Shown: positions 45,712-55,191, counted from the first letter of the stretch. The stretch is 64,000 nucleotides of DNA from Terrisporobacter sp. (GCA_029851945.1 JARKUZ010000091.1:1-64000); one strand, 5' to 3'. Numbers and translations are program-made. Notes: generated by a model not told the origin, from the letters alone.

Positions 45712-46323
45712 TTATCTTACTAGGAATTGTAAAATACCCGTACTGACTGCATTTAATAGTAATTGTAAAAATGCACAAATTATTATTATAATAATACCAT
45801 TTAATAAAAATCTTTTACCTAAAAATAAAATTCCTTCTCTTCTTCCTTTTTTATATTCCTCGTAAATATTTCTAATATAGTATAAACTTATTACAATAAG
45901 TAGTATTGCCCCTGGTATTATAATAAAATTTTTTATGACCATTAGCAATATCATTTTTATACTTTTAAGTTTCATCAACAGAATACAGCTATTAATAGTA
46001 TATCCTATTGATAATCCTTTTAATAAAAAACTTATTATAGCTAAAGGAAAGGTAACTACAAATAGTGTTGATAAAACTATTCCACCTAGAAACATTATAT
46101 CTTGTCTCAAATTTGAAAATACTACAGCACCTATATCAATGTTACTTCCTTGACTATAATAGCTATTTAGGCTATTTATACTATCTAATACTATATCTTG
46201 TCCATTTGTAAAAATCTTATTTAAATAGGTACCTATAGCTGTAAATATAATAAATATGACACCTATATAGATTATTTCTCTGCTAATTATATAATTATCT
46301 TTTTTTCTTATTGTTTTTCTCAA
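45712..46323 (-). CDS. spoIIM: Stage II sporulation protein M
   Basis: 203 aa with about five membrane segments, the first at IIYIGVIFIIFTAIGTYL, as in SpoIIM. The GxxG-rich pair KGLSIGYTINSCIL is typical. With SpoIID and SpoIIP it drives engulfment of the forespore. Start TTG (MRKTIRKK) after GAGGAGG. That ribosome-binding site is the inner arm of a 14-bp hairpin (see 46328-46378), so translation is likely to need opening of it. Before xerD, a conserved order. Confidence 0.9.
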   Translation of the reverse strand: MRKTIRKKDNYIISREIIYIGVIFIIFTAIGTYLNKIFTNGQDIVLDSINSLNSYYSQGSNIDIGAVVFSNLRQDIMFLGGIVLSTLFVVTFPLAIISFLLKGLSIGYTINSCILLMKLKSIKMILLMVIKNFIIIPGAILLIVISLYYIRNIYEEYKKGRREGILFLGKRFLLNGIIIIIICAFLQLLLNAVSTGILQFLVR

Positions 46324-46327
46324 ATTT

Positions 46328-46378
46328 ATAACCTCCTCTTATCCTAACATATATTTATGTTAATTAAGAGGAGGTTAT
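46328..46378 (-). promoter_or_regulatory. Hairpin that covers the spoIIM ribosome-binding site
   Basis: In the minus-strand message ATAACCTCCTCTTA (first arm) pairs perfectly with TAAGAGGAGGTTAT (second arm, holding the Shine-Dalgarno GAGGAGG). An inner 7-bp helix, TAACATA / TATGTTA, makes it more stable. No T tract follows, so it is not an ordinary terminator. The first arm begins right after the nudF stop. Confidence 0.75.
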
Positions 46379-46381
46379 GCT

Positions 46382-46912
46382 TTATATTAATTCTTTACTT
46401 AATAATAATCCTATTACAGTTTTTGAATCACATATTTCATTTTCATATACCATTTTATAAGCATCTTCTATATCTATCTCACATACTTCTAAAAACTCAT
46501 CTTCATCAAGTTTGCTTTCACCTGGTGTTAGCCCTTTTGCAAGATATATGAAGACTAACTGATTAGAAAATCCTGGTGTTGTATAATATTTATGTATTAA
46601 TTTTAGACTATCTACACTATAACCTGTTTCTTCTTTTAGTTCTCTTATAGCACAGTCTAAAGGTGTTTCTCCTATTTCTACTTTACCAGCGGGTAATTCA
46701 TATAAAAATTGTTCAATTGCTTTTCTATACTGCTTGACTAATACTATTTTATTATCCTCAGTTATAGCTACAATAGCTACAGCCCCATTATGTTCTATAA
46801 TCTCTCTTTTCTGGTATCCCTTATTAGGCACTTCTACAGTATCTACTCTCAATTGAATAGTTTTTCCTGTATAAATTAAATCACTACTTACTGTAGTTTC
46901 TTTTGTTATCAT
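46382..46912 (-). CDS. nudF: Nudix hydrolase, probably ADP-ribose pyrophosphatase
   Basis: 176 aa. Complete Nudix box GKVEIGETPLDCAIRELKEE, and the VRAV-type block KIVLVKQYRKAIEQFLYELPAGKVE typical of ADP-ribose pyrophosphatases. Overlaps the DUF3866 gene before it by about 30 nt. GGAGG lies 6 nt before the ATG. NudF next to spoIIM is a conserved clostridial pairing. Confidence 0.88.
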   Translation of the reverse strand: MITKETTVSSDLIYTGKTIQLRVDTVEVPNKGYQKREIIEHNGAVAIVAITEDNKIVLVKQYRKAIEQFLYELPAGKVEIGETPLDCAIRELKEETGYSVDSLKLIHKYYTTPGFSNQLVFIYLAKGLTPGESKLDEDEFLEVCEIDIEDAYKMVYENEICDSKTVIGLLLSKELI

Positions 46913-47981
46913 CACAAACCTCCATTAAGTAATATGCTGCAGTACTAGCTGCATCAAAGAATTCCTTATCTTGTTCGTAATTTCTGCCCATACTTCTAAC
47001 TTTAAGCCCAAAGTAGTCTAAGTCTTCCCTACATTTATTATTTTCCAAGTATATAATATTATGCTTTTCAAATAATCTATTTTCTTTTATTTGGTCTTTT
47101 ATATATTCAAAATTTTCTTTATCATAAATTGTTACAGGTATGTTAACCCCAACATTCACAATTTCTCTAAAAATAGTCATAGCATGATGAGATATTCCTT
47201 TATGTCTATCTCTTTTATCAGCAAAACTTATCCTAGGAATAGCTATAGGCATTCCTCTAAGCTTCTTAACCGCATCTAAAATTGGACCTTGTTCTATACC
47301 TGTAAATCCATATTTAGTTCCTGTACCTGCTATACCTGGACCCATACTAACAAATACTGCATCTGCCTTTAATATTTCTTTTGCAGTAATTAATGCTGTA
47401 TATATATTGATACATTCATAGTCTCCACCAAATGCATTCCCAATAGTAATTGTATTATCAATTAGTTTTTTTTCTTTTAAGTTTTGTACATTTTTACTTA
47501 AATATATTGGAAGTGCAGCTCCATCTGTCATTATATAGACTAACTTTTTATTTGAATTATGTCTTTTATATGATGCAACAAATGGTGTCAACATACTATG
47601 AAGTGTACCTACTACTACAGGCATTTCATCTAAACTTACAAAGTCATTAATAATATCATGATACTTACTTTCATGATCTTCTACTGCATCTATCTTTATT
47701 TGATAAGGAGTATATCTAAGCTTCATTATGTGCCCACCATCAGATAAATCCGATTCCATATTATTTAAATTTGAAATCACAAAATGATATCCACCAGTTC
47801 CTAAGCTTAACTCAACAGCAGTAGTATTTAAAATAACTTTATCTCCTACTTTTATGTTTCCACATATTTTAGGATAGTTGTACGCTCTTTGTATATCACC
47901 ATTTATATTCACTCTTATATCATCTAATACTTCACTACTATCTACTATTGATTCAACTATTCCTAGTTTTTTACTAATCAT
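46884..47981 (-). CDS. DUF3866-family protein
   Basis: 365 aa. It starts with a barrel-like segment (ADKVILNTTAVEL-type VGDKVILNTTAVEL), continues with GTGGYHFVISN, VVGTLHSMLTPFVAS and SMGPGIAGTGTKYGFTGIEQG. These are the conserved blocks of DUF3866, whose function is unknown. No membrane segments. It ends the steA-steB-GT2-MraY-like group and overlaps nudF. Possible nucleotide or sugar binding is suggested only by the Gly-rich loops. Confidence 0.8.
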   Translation of the reverse strand: MISKKLGIVESIVDSSEVLDDIRVNINGDIQRAYNYPKICGNIKVGDKVILNTTAVELSLGTGGYHFVISNLNNMESDLSDGGHIMKLRYTPYQIKIDAVEDHESKYHDIINDFVSLDEMPVVVGTLHSMLTPFVASYKRHNSNKKLVYIMTDGAALPIYLSKNVQNLKEKKLIDNTITIGNAFGGDYECINIYTALITAKEILKADAVFVSMGPGIAGTGTKYGFTGIEQGPILDAVKKLRGMPIAIPRISFADKRDRHKGISHHAMTIFREIVNVGVNIPVTIYDKENFEYIKDQIKENRLFEKHNIIYLENNKCREDLDYFGLKVRSMGRNYEQDKEFFDAASTAAYYLMEVCDDNKRNYSK

Positions 47982-47985
47982 AAGA

Positions 47986-48810
47986 TTACCTTCCTAATCT
48001 ATCAATAAAGTTTAATACTTTATTTTTTTCTATAATTTTAGTTAAAGAGAATTTTTCAGTAAATATATGAATTAATATTAAAAATACTAACCAACCTAGC
48101 CTCACATTTAAAGTATATCCAAAAGCCATAAGTATACCTATAGAAATTCCTAATACATTTGAGCCGGTATCTCCCATCATTGCTTTTGCTTTTAAATCGT
48201 AATTAAAATATGCAAGAACATTTGGTAGAATAAGAAGTGGTAATATTTTTATATATCCTGTCAATGTAACAAAAATTGTTATCATTATTACTAAATAAGC
48301 TTTTATTGCTCTACCTGGTCTTAAATCAAATAAATTCATTAAATTTGTTGATAGAGCTATGATTAGAGTATTCACAATAATATCAGTTATATTTTTTGAT
48401 ATTGCTACTGATATTATAAGTCCTACAAACCCTCCAAATAGTGCTTTAAATCCTCCTGTTGTAAGTCTACCTTTAAATAAACTCTTAAAGTGGCCTTTTA
48501 ATCCACTTACATCTCTATTACCTATTATATCGTCTAGTATACCTGCAAAAAACATACATACTATTCCAAATATAAATAAAAATAAACACAATAAACCTAT
48601 AGCATCAACAGTAAAGAATGCTAATATTATTCCATTTATAATTAGCATAGGAAGAAATACTATCCCCATACTTACAGGTATCATCTCACCCTTGTAATTC
48701 GGTCTAATTACATTACTATCAATTAATAAATTTTTGAATAAAGGTATCATTAGATATGTGCCTGATAATCCTAAGATGAATATTATCCCTCTAAATATAT
48801 AAGAATACAA
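47986..48810 (-). CDS. MraY/WecA-like glycosyl-1-phosphate transferase family membrane protein
   Basis: 274 aa, about eight to nine membrane segments. ILDDIIGNRDV matches the DDxxD metal motif and KAMMGDTGSNVLG matches the NxxD/GDTGS loop of MraY/WecA enzymes, which join a nucleotide sugar phosphate to a lipid carrier. It is shorter than MraY (about 320 aa), so the exact acceptor is unclear. Start TTG after GGAGG. Sits 4 nt from the GT2 gene. Confidence 0.75.
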   Translation of the reverse strand: MYSYIFRGIIFILGLSGTYLMIPLFKNLLIDSNVIRPNYKGEMIPVSMGIVFLPMLIINGIILAFFTVDAIGLLCLFLFIFGIVCMFFAGILDDIIGNRDVSGLKGHFKSLFKGRLTTGGFKALFGGFVGLIISVAISKNITDIIVNTLIIALSTNLMNLFDLRPGRAIKAYLVIMITIFVTLTGYIKILPLLILPNVLAYFNYDLKAKAMMGDTGSNVLGISIGILMAFGYTLNVRLGWLVFLILIHIFTEKFSLTKIIEKNKVLNFIDRLGR

Positions 48811-48814
48811 TATA

Positions 48815-49507
48815 TTACCTCCATTCTTTTTTCTTTTGTCTTAATACTTTTTTAATATGATAATATTGTTTACCTCTATGTATAAAACCTTTTAGATCTC
48901 GTCCTGTTTCACTATGAGTCATATTAACAAGGACTTCTTTGATTCTATACCCATGCTTTAATATATCAATTGTCATTCCAACTTCAACCCCATAGCCATA
49001 TGGTATCTCGTCGAATTTTTCTAGTACTTCTTTCTTGAATAGCCTTTGTCCAGATAAAGTTGCATCTAGATCTACACCTGTCATCTCAAGTACTGACTCT
49101 TTAGCAAGACCCTTTACAAATCCAAGTCCTCCTTTTTTCTTTGCAGGAGGGAATTTAGCTATTATTACATCTGCTTCATCATTTAATATAGGTGTTATTA
49201 GTTTTGCTACTTCTCTAGAAGAACTTCCAAGATCTGCATCTAAAAAACCTATTATGTCCCCTTTCTCCATAGCAACCTTTAAACCGTTATTTAAAGCATA
49301 ACCCTTTCCTCTATTTTTATCCTGAGTTATTACTGTTACTTTATCACTTTGAACTTCTTTTGCTATTTTTGATGTATTATCACTTGAACCATCATCAACA
49401 ACAATTATCTCACTGATTTCTTCTATATTTTTTATATTTTCTAGTGTATCTTTTATTTTATTTTCTTCATTATATGCTGGTATTATTATACTTATATAAG
49501 GATTCAT
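48815..49507 (-). CDS. Family 2 glycosyltransferase
   Basis: 230 aa GT-A fold. ISIIIPAYNEENKI, VVDDGSSDNTSKIA, FLDADLGSS (DxD) and GVDLDATLSGQRLF, then a short C-terminus with no membrane anchor. Probably transfers a sugar from a nucleotide donor onto a lipid-linked acceptor, given the MraY-like partner. Donor unknown. Confidence 0.85.
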   Translation of the reverse strand: MNPYISIIIPAYNEENKIKDTLENIKNIEEISEIIVVDDGSSDNTSKIAKEVQSDKVTVITQDKNRGKGYALNNGLKVAMEKGDIIGFLDADLGSSSREVAKLITPILNDEADVIIAKFPPAKKKGGLGFVKGLAKESVLEMTGVDLDATLSGQRLFKKEVLEKFDEIPYGYGVEVGMTIDILKHGYRIKEVLVNMTHSETGRDLKGFIHRGKQYYHIKKVLRQKKKEWR

Positions 49508-49524
49508 TTTTTATCTCCTTTATA

Positions 49525-50406
49525 CTAATTGTTTTTGTAAGCCATTATTTCTTTTGCTAATTCAGATTCTCCATAATTACCTACTATATTTTGATTTTTT
49601 AATAAAGTAGTTAAAGAAACTTTACCTATACCTTCATTTATATTATCTATAGTTGATATATTATTTTGAGAATATAAGTTTAATATTGTTGTATCTACAT
49701 TACTTTGTGTAACTGCTACTAAATATTTATTCTTTTCTTTTAAACTATCTACTAATATTTTTTCTTTTGTAGCAAATTTTTCTTTAGCATCTTCCCCAGT
49801 TAATTCTCCTAATAATACAACTGAATCAAAATCTTGATATTTATTTTCATTGATGCTATTAATCTTTATTACACCTAAATCTTCAAGAGCATGTAATTGA
49901 TCATAAGCTTTGATATCACTTAAAGAATTTACTATGTATTTAATTACATCTTCTGATGATTTAAAAGTCATATTTAATTCCTTAGATAATTCTGTTAACT
50001 TTTCATTATCATTTACATTGTCTTTGATAATTATATTAAAAGCTAAAGTTCCATTAGAATTATTTATAGCTTTTTCTATTTCTTCACTATAATCATGATT
50101 TTCGTTTGTAAGTATTATTCCTGTATTTTTATCTGTTAATACGTTTTGAGTTAATAGATTTATATTTTTATTAACATATGATTTTACATCATTTATATTA
50201 TTATTTAAATTTTCTATTTTTGATTGTAAAGTTTTATTCTTATCCTTTAATGTATCAAATTCTGTATTAAAACTTTCTAATACCTCATTTTGTTGTTTTG
50301 CTAATTCTTGGTCATAATTCAAGTTGAAACCAACTAGTATACCTACTCCTAAAGCTACAAATATAGCACATATGGTTACTATATAGTACTTCATATTTAT
50401 ATTCAT
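49525..50406 (-). CDS. MctB/SteB-like membrane-anchored coiled-coil protein
   Basis: 293 aa. One N-terminal membrane segment (YYIVTICAIFVALGVGILVGF) then a coiled coil (ELAKQQNEVLESFNTEFDTLKDK) and a mixed domain with GNYGESELAKEIM at the end. This is the pattern of the copper transporter MctB/DUF3186 family, whose corynebacterial member SteB works with SteA in cell separation. Copper transport is unlikely from the sequence. Directly after steA. Confidence 0.75.
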   Translation of the reverse strand: MNINMKYYIVTICAIFVALGVGILVGFNLNYDQELAKQQNEVLESFNTEFDTLKDKNKTLQSKIENLNNNINDVKSYVNKNINLLTQNVLTDKNTGIILTNENHDYSEEIEKAINNSNGTLAFNIIIKDNVNDNEKLTELSKELNMTFKSSEDVIKYIVNSLSDIKAYDQLHALEDLGVIKINSINENKYQDFDSVVLLGELTGEDAKEKFATKEKILVDSLKEKNKYLVAVTQSNVDTTILNLYSQNNISTIDNINEGIGKVSLTTLLKNQNIVGNYGESELAKEIMAYKNN

Positions 50407-50428
50407 ATTAATCCTCCTAATTTATATA

Positions 50429-51550
50429 TTACATATTTAATAGTAACTTTAATTTCAATTGCATTATTCTAATAAACTGTTGCGCTGTTGGTGAAAAAGA
50501 AGTAACTATTAGGACTGGAAATAGAGCTGCAATTATTAATGCCCATACATATTTAATTTTTAATTTACTTTTATAAAGTAAATTTACACCTTTTGCATCT
50601 ATTAATTTAGATCCTATTTTAAGCCTAACAAGAAATGTACTTGCCATACCTTTTCTTCCTTTTTCTAGGAAGTCAATCATATTTGAATGTGTTCCAACTG
50701 CAACAATAAGTTCTGCACCATATTCATATGCTGTTAGCATTGCTATATCCTCACTAGTACCTGGTGCTGGAAATACTATAGCATCTAATCCTAGATCTTG
50801 AATTCTTTTTAATCCTGGTGCCCTACCATCTACATAAGCATGTACTACTATTTCTCCTGCCTTTTTTAGTGTTTCATCACTAACACTATCCATATCTCCA
50901 ACTATTACATCTGGTATATATCCAAATTCAACTAGTGCATCAGCTCCACCGTCAACACCAACTAAAACTGGTTTTACTTCCTCTATATAAGAAATTATTG
51001 TACTCAGATCTTCTTTATAATCCTGTCCTCTTACAACTACTAAAACATGTCTATCTTTATACTTTGTTTTCACTTTAGGAATTTCTACTTCTCCTAAGAT
51101 AAAACCTTTTTCTTTTTTAGCATATTCTATAGTGTTATCGATAAATCTATCTAATTCTACAGACATATTATCATAAGCTTCTTTAATCTTTACTGATACT
51201 TTTTCTTTATCAAGTACATTACCCTGTCCTAAAAGTTGTCCATCTCTATAGATTTGCCCATTGTTTACTTCTATTATTTGTCCTTCTTCTAAATTATCAA
51301 ATAATTCTTGTCCAACATTATCTATAATTAAAATATTTTTATCTGTTAATATTCCTGGCCCTTTATTGGGATATTTACCACTTATAGAAGGTGCTGCATT
51401 TATGACTAGTTTGACTTTACCCTCGACTAAAGAATTGGCAGCAACCTCATCTATATCCATATGATTTATTACTGCAATTTCTCCACCTGTAAGTCTTTTT
51501 GCAAGCCTTTTAGTTTTTCTATCTACCTTTATAGGGGCTTCGACTCTCAT
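50429..51550 (-). CDS. steA: SteA-like protein (putative cytokinetic ring protein)
   Basis: 373 aa. GEIAVINHMDIDEVAANSLV and VKLVINAAPSISGKYPN near the start, GVDGGADALVEFGYIPDVIVGDMDSVSD in two pieces (thiamine-pyrophosphokinase-like fold), GTHSNMIDFLEKGRKGMASTFLVR, and a C-terminal membrane segment (IKYVWALIIAALFPVLIV). Known in Actinobacteria as SteA, which acts with SteB on peptidoglycan hydrolysis at division. In this organism it heads a five-gene run with steB-like, GT2, MraY-like and DUF3866 genes. Confidence 0.85.
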   Translation of the reverse strand: MRVEAPIKVDRKTKRLAKRLTGGEIAVINHMDIDEVAANSLVEGKVKLVINAAPSISGKYPNKGPGILTDKNILIIDNVGQELFDNLEEGQIIEVNNGQIYRDGQLLGQGNVLDKEKVSVKIKEAYDNMSVELDRFIDNTIEYAKKEKGFILGEVEIPKVKTKYKDRHVLVVVRGQDYKEDLSTIISYIEEVKPVLVGVDGGADALVEFGYIPDVIVGDMDSVSDETLKKAGEIVVHAYVDGRAPGLKRIQDLGLDAIVFPAPGTSEDIAMLTAYEYGAELIVAVGTHSNMIDFLEKGRKGMASTFLVRLKIGSKLIDAKGVNLLYKSKLKIKYVWALIIAALFPVLIVTSFSPTAQQFIRIMQLKLKLLLNM

Positions 51551-51649
51551 TTTCTAACCTCCGATATTTTATTAAAATCTTATAACATTATAACATTAAT
51601 TAAGAACAAAGGAAATATTTTATAGTTTTATAAGTTATTATATGTTTTT

Positions 51650-52894
51650 TTATTTCTTAGTACCAAATTTCTGTATTCTTTGTACTTTATCTGACAATAT
51701 ATTTTTTTCATTTATCTCTGGGCTTTCTATTACTTCTTCCAATAGATAATTAAGTATCTGGCCAACTCTTTCATTTTTATATCCTAATGATATAATATCG
51801 TTGCCATTTATTTTTAAATTTTTCATCGTGTAACATTCATTATTTTCTTCAATTTCATGTAATATATCTATAATTTTATTAAAATGTTTTTCATTATCAT
51901 AAATTACCTTATTTATATCTAAATAGATTTTAAATAAATCTATATCTATCTTATTTAATATTTTTTTCACATTAATTTTATCTAGTTTTTCTACTTCAAT
52001 TTTATTTATACATTCTAAAAGTATCTTTTCTGTTTTTGTTATTTTTTTAGAATAAACCAATTCATTACATATATTTTTACAATTAATATTTAATTCTTTT
52101 ATCATATAGTCAATTATTGTTAATCTTTTTATCAAATCTTTTTCTATTTTATTTAATATAGTGATTTTTTCAAATAACTTATCTATTTTTTTATTATCAG
52201 TTTCTGTTGAAATATTTAAATAATTAAATATCCTTGTTTTAAATAAGTATATTAAGTTTTGAGGATTATCACTTAAAATTATTTTACTGAATTCATCTGT
52301 TATTCTCTCTAGACTTATATTTTTTATTATATGTGCATTATCATAAATAGCTTTAAGGGTATTTTCTTCTATATGAAAATCTAATTTGCTAGCAAATCTT
52401 ATCGCTCTTATCATTCTTAATCCATCTTCACTAAATCTTTCCTCTGGATTTCCTACTGTTTTAATAATCTTTTTATTTATATCTAATTTGCCTCCAAATA
52501 TATCTATCAACCCATTTTTTTCATTATAGGCCATTGCATTTATAGTAAAATCTCTTCTTTTTAAATCTTCTTCTAAATTACTAGTAAATTCAACTTTCTC
52601 TGGTCTTCTATGGTCTTTATATTCACCTTCTACCCTATATGTAGTTATTTCATAAATCTCATTATCAATTACCACGCTTACAGTTCCATGATCTATACCA
52701 GTTTCTATGCATTTATATTCTTTAAATATCTCCATTATTTTTTTTGGACTTGCACTAGTAGTTATGTCATAATCATGAGGTTTTATTCCAATCACACTAT
52801 CTCTTACACATCCACCTACAATAAAAGCTTCATAATCATTTTCATATATCTTGTTTATTATATATTTTACTTTTGCAGGTAAAAATATTTTCAC
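51650..52894 (-). CDS. cca: CCA tRNA nucleotidyltransferase
   Basis: 414 aa class II nucleotidyltransferase. FIVGGCVRDSVIGIKPHDYDI (active-site GG and DxD), RRPEKVEFTSN, DFTINAMAYN and the B motif EDGLRMIRAIRFASKL. It adds or repairs tRNA 3' CCA. GTG start, 9 nt after AAGGAG; the ATG three codons earlier touches that site. The C-terminal half is divergent and Lys/Asn-rich. Confidence 0.93.
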   Translation of the reverse strand: MKIFLPAKVKYIINKIYENDYEAFIVGGCVRDSVIGIKPHDYDITTSASPKKIMEIFKEYKCIETGIDHGTVSVVIDNEIYEITTYRVEGEYKDHRRPEKVEFTSNLEEDLKRRDFTINAMAYNEKNGLIDIFGGKLDINKKIIKTVGNPEERFSEDGLRMIRAIRFASKLDFHIEENTLKAIYDNAHIIKNISLERITDEFSKIILSDNPQNLIYLFKTRIFNYLNISTETDNKKIDKLFEKITILNKIEKDLIKRLTIIDYMIKELNINCKNICNELVYSKKITKTEKILLECINKIEVEKLDKINVKKILNKIDIDLFKIYLDINKVIYDNEKHFNKIIDILHEIEENNECYTMKNLKINGNDIISLGYKNERVGQILNYLLEEVIESPEINEKNILSDKVQRIQKFGTKK

Positions 52895-52936
52895 GTTCTG
52901 CATCTCCTTATGTTGTTATTTAATTTATTTTAAAAA

Positions 52937-52968
52937 ATAAAGCCTTCTAAATAAATAGAAGGCTTTCA
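52937..52968 (-). terminator. Terminator of spo0A
   Basis: AAAGCCTTCTA / TAGAAGGCTTT with a 6-nt loop, then T-rich on the minus strand; same stem as after aroK. Confidence 0.85.
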
Positions 52969-52984
52969 ATAATCAATTTATAAT

Positions 52985-53797
52985 TTATTTCACCATGCTG
53001 TGCTCTAATCTTAATTTATCTGCTATCATTGCTATAAATTCAGAGTTAGTTGGTTTTCCTTTTGTATTATGAACTGTATAACCAAATAATTGATTTATTG
53101 TATCAACTTTCCCTCTACTCCATGCAACTTCTATTGCATGTCTTATTGCCCTTTCAACTCTACTTGGTGTAGTGTTATATTTTTTTGCAATGCTTGGGTA
53201 TAATTCTTTAGTTACAGCACCTAAAAGTTCCACATTATCTATAACCATTTTTATTGCTTCTCTTAGATATAAATATCCTTTTATATGAGCTGGAACTCCT
53301 ATTTCATGAATTATATTTGTTATTTCAGTTTCTATATTTCCAGAATTTTTAACAAAATCATTTCTAGTCATTTGTACTTCTTGACTTGATCTTGATTTTG
53401 GCTCAGCGCCTATAACTCTATTTGTAACTAATTCTCTGATTCTATTTATAAATATAACAAAATCAAAAGGTTTTACTATATAATAGTCTGCTCCTAAGTT
53501 TATAGCTGTTTGTGTTATTTTATCTTGACCAACTGCAGATAATACTATTATTTTTGGTTGTTTTGGTAAATCCATTGAATTTAATTTTTCAATTACACCA
53601 AGTCCATCTAAGTGTGGCATAATCACATCTAGAACTAATAAGTCCGGTTGAGTTTTTTGTACTAGGTCGAGAGCTTCGATACCATCTTTCGCAATTCCTA
53701 ATATTTCAATATCATCTTCATTAGATAAATATTCCTTTAATAGTTGGCAAAAATCTTTATTATCATCTGCTAACACTATTTTAATCTTTTCGTTCAC
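52985..53797 (-). CDS. spo0A: Sporulation response regulator Spo0A
   Basis: 270 aa. Receiver domain with DD at 9-10, phospho-acceptor Asp in [10 protein letters not shown], Thr/Ser and Lys in [10 protein letters not shown] and YIVKPF; DNA-binding domain with [23 protein letters not shown] [12 protein letters not shown] and the recognition helix [19 protein letters not shown]. It is the master switch for sporulation. GTG start after GGGGGGAT; the ATG ten codons earlier lacks a ribosome-binding site. Orphan kinases usually phosphorylate it in clostridia. Confidence 0.98.
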   Translation of the reverse strand: MNEKIKIVLADDNKDFCQLLKEYLSNEDDIEILGIAKDGIEALDLVQKTQPDLLVLDVIMPHLDGLGVIEKLNSMDLPKQPKIIVLSAVGQDKITQTAINLGADYYIVKPFDFVIFINRIRELVTNRVIGAEPKSRSSQEVQMTRNDFVKNSGNIETEITNIIHEIGVPAHIKGYLYLREAIKMVIDNVELLGAVTKELYPSIAKKYNTTPSRVERAIRHAIEVAWSRGKVDTINQLFGYTVHNTKGKPTNSEFIAMIADKLRLEHSMVK

Positions 53798-53859
53798 TAA
53801 AATCCCCCCAATAATAAGTTTTTTCATTTTAAATTATTTTCTCTCTTACTCTTTAAGGT

Positions 53860-53889
53860 TTATTCGACACTGTAAAATTATATTCCTTC
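53860..53889 (-). promoter_or_regulatory. Sigma-H promoter of spo0A overlapping a 0A box
   Basis: Minus strand GAAGGAATA, 12 nt, GTCGAATAA: every position agrees with the sigma-H consensus RnAGGAwWW / RnnGAATww. The -10 overlaps TGTCGAA (53863-53869), the Spo0A-binding core, so Spo0A probably controls its own transcription. Confidence 0.75.
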
Positions 53890-53916
53890 AAAGTATTAAA
53901 ATATTTTCTTATCAAT

Positions 53917-54948
53917 TTACAATTTTAACATTTCATCAATAAAAATTCCATATCCTTTTTTAGCATTATTTTTAAATACATAAGTTAAGCTGCCAATAAG
54001 TTTGTTATTTTGTATTATAGGGGCACCACTCATCCCCTTTACAATTCCTCCTGTATAGTCAATTAATTCATTATCGACTACTTTTATTAACATATTATTT
54101 TCTTCTTGTATAATTTTTTCTATTTTTATTTTGTATGGTTCTATACTGCCTTTTTTAGATTGGAATAATATATATGCATCTCCTATTTTTATATCCTCTT
54201 TGTTACCTATTTCGATAAGAGGTAAATTATTTTCATAGTCAAAATTTAAAAATTTTCCTTTTATACCATTATTTGAGTTTATGGAAAAATTTCCTACAGA
54301 ATTATTATAATTCACAATGCCTTTGATTTGACCTATATTTTTTTTATTTTTTTTTAATATTTCTATACTAGATGTTTTGTAGATATTTCCTTCTTTTATC
54401 TTTAGTAATTTATCTGTATCCATATCACAAATTCCATGTCCTATAGCATAGAATTCATTAGTTTTCGGATTATAACAAGTTAATGTACCTATACCTGATA
54501 TTCTATCTCTAACCCAAACTCCTAATTTATATTTGTTATTTTCATATTTTGTTTTTATTATAGAGGATTTAGTCTTATTATCCCTATCATAAGTAACTTT
54601 AACTTCATCCATACACAGTTTATTTAAAACATTTCCTATATCTTCACTATTATTTATTTTCTCATTTTCTATAGAAATAATATTATCTCCTATTTTTAAT
54701 CCACCAATATACTCCACATTATCGTCTTCAAATCCTATTACTAAAGCACCTTCAGTATCTGCTTTGATACCAATTATGTTTCCTAAAGGGTATACATATT
54801 GCTTATCATATATATTTTTCCCTTTAAATACTTCTGATAATTCACATGACTTAATTTTATAAATATATGTACTACAAAGTAATATAGTAAAAATTAAAAA
54901 AATACTAATTAGTAATTTATTTTTTATTATTTTCATCTTAAATACCAT
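53917..54948 (-). CDS. spoIVB: SpoIVB serine peptidase
   Basis: 343 aa. N-terminal membrane or signal segment (LLISIFLIFTILLCSTYIY), a PDZ domain (GALVIGFEDDNVEYIGGLKIGDNIISI), and the peptidase with His in AIGHGICD and Ser in GIVKGMSGAPI. It cleaves SpoIVFA in Bacillus to start SigK activation. Note that SigK here has no pro-sequence, so that target may be absent and SpoIVB may serve other steps. Upstream of spo0A as usual. The start is uncertain between two ATGs four codons apart. Confidence 0.93.
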   Translation of the reverse strand: MVFKMKIIKNKLLISIFLIFTILLCSTYIYKIKSCELSEVFKGKNIYDKQYVYPLGNIIGIKADTEGALVIGFEDDNVEYIGGLKIGDNIISIENEKINNSEDIGNVLNKLCMDEVKVTYDRDNKTKSSIIKTKYENNKYKLGVWVRDRISGIGTLTCYNPKTNEFYAIGHGICDMDTDKLLKIKEGNIYKTSSIEILKKNKKNIGQIKGIVNYNNSVGNFSINSNNGIKGKFLNFDYENNLPLIEIGNKEDIKIGDAYILFQSKKGSIEPYKIKIEKIIQEENNMLIKVVDNELIDYTGGIVKGMSGAPIIQNNKLIGSLTYVFKNNAKKGYGIFIDEMLKL

Positions 54949-55111
54949 ATCCTTCTAATTATAATTTCTATATTATAATTCCATATGATATAAAAAATAT
55001 TCAACAAAATTAATTAATTCTAAACGTATAGTATAAATCATTGATTTTACTTAGTGTTATCTATTATTAAAAATTAACAAATAGATATACAACATATTAT
55101 CATTTCATAGA

Positions 55112-55146
55112 ATAAAAAAAGAATAGAAATCACTTTCTATTCTTGA
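55112..55146 (-). terminator. Terminator of recN
   Basis: 11-bp perfect stem AAGAATAGAAA / TTTCTATTCTT, 4-nt loop, then TTTTTTT on the minus strand. Confidence 0.85.
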
Positions 55147-55191
55147 TTTAAAAATATTCAAATTTTAACTTATATTCTATAAAAGTTATAA

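Noticed and set aside
48359..48697. Plus-strand frame of 112 codons opposite the MraY-like gene
   Set aside because: Shadow of membrane codons on the other strand; no motif, no Shine-Dalgarno.
14137..52968. Same AAAGCCTTCTA / TAGAAGGCTTT stem after aroK and after spo0A, considered as a mobile repeat
   Set aside because: Only the terminator stem is shared; the flanks and loops differ, so independent use of a good terminator is simpler.
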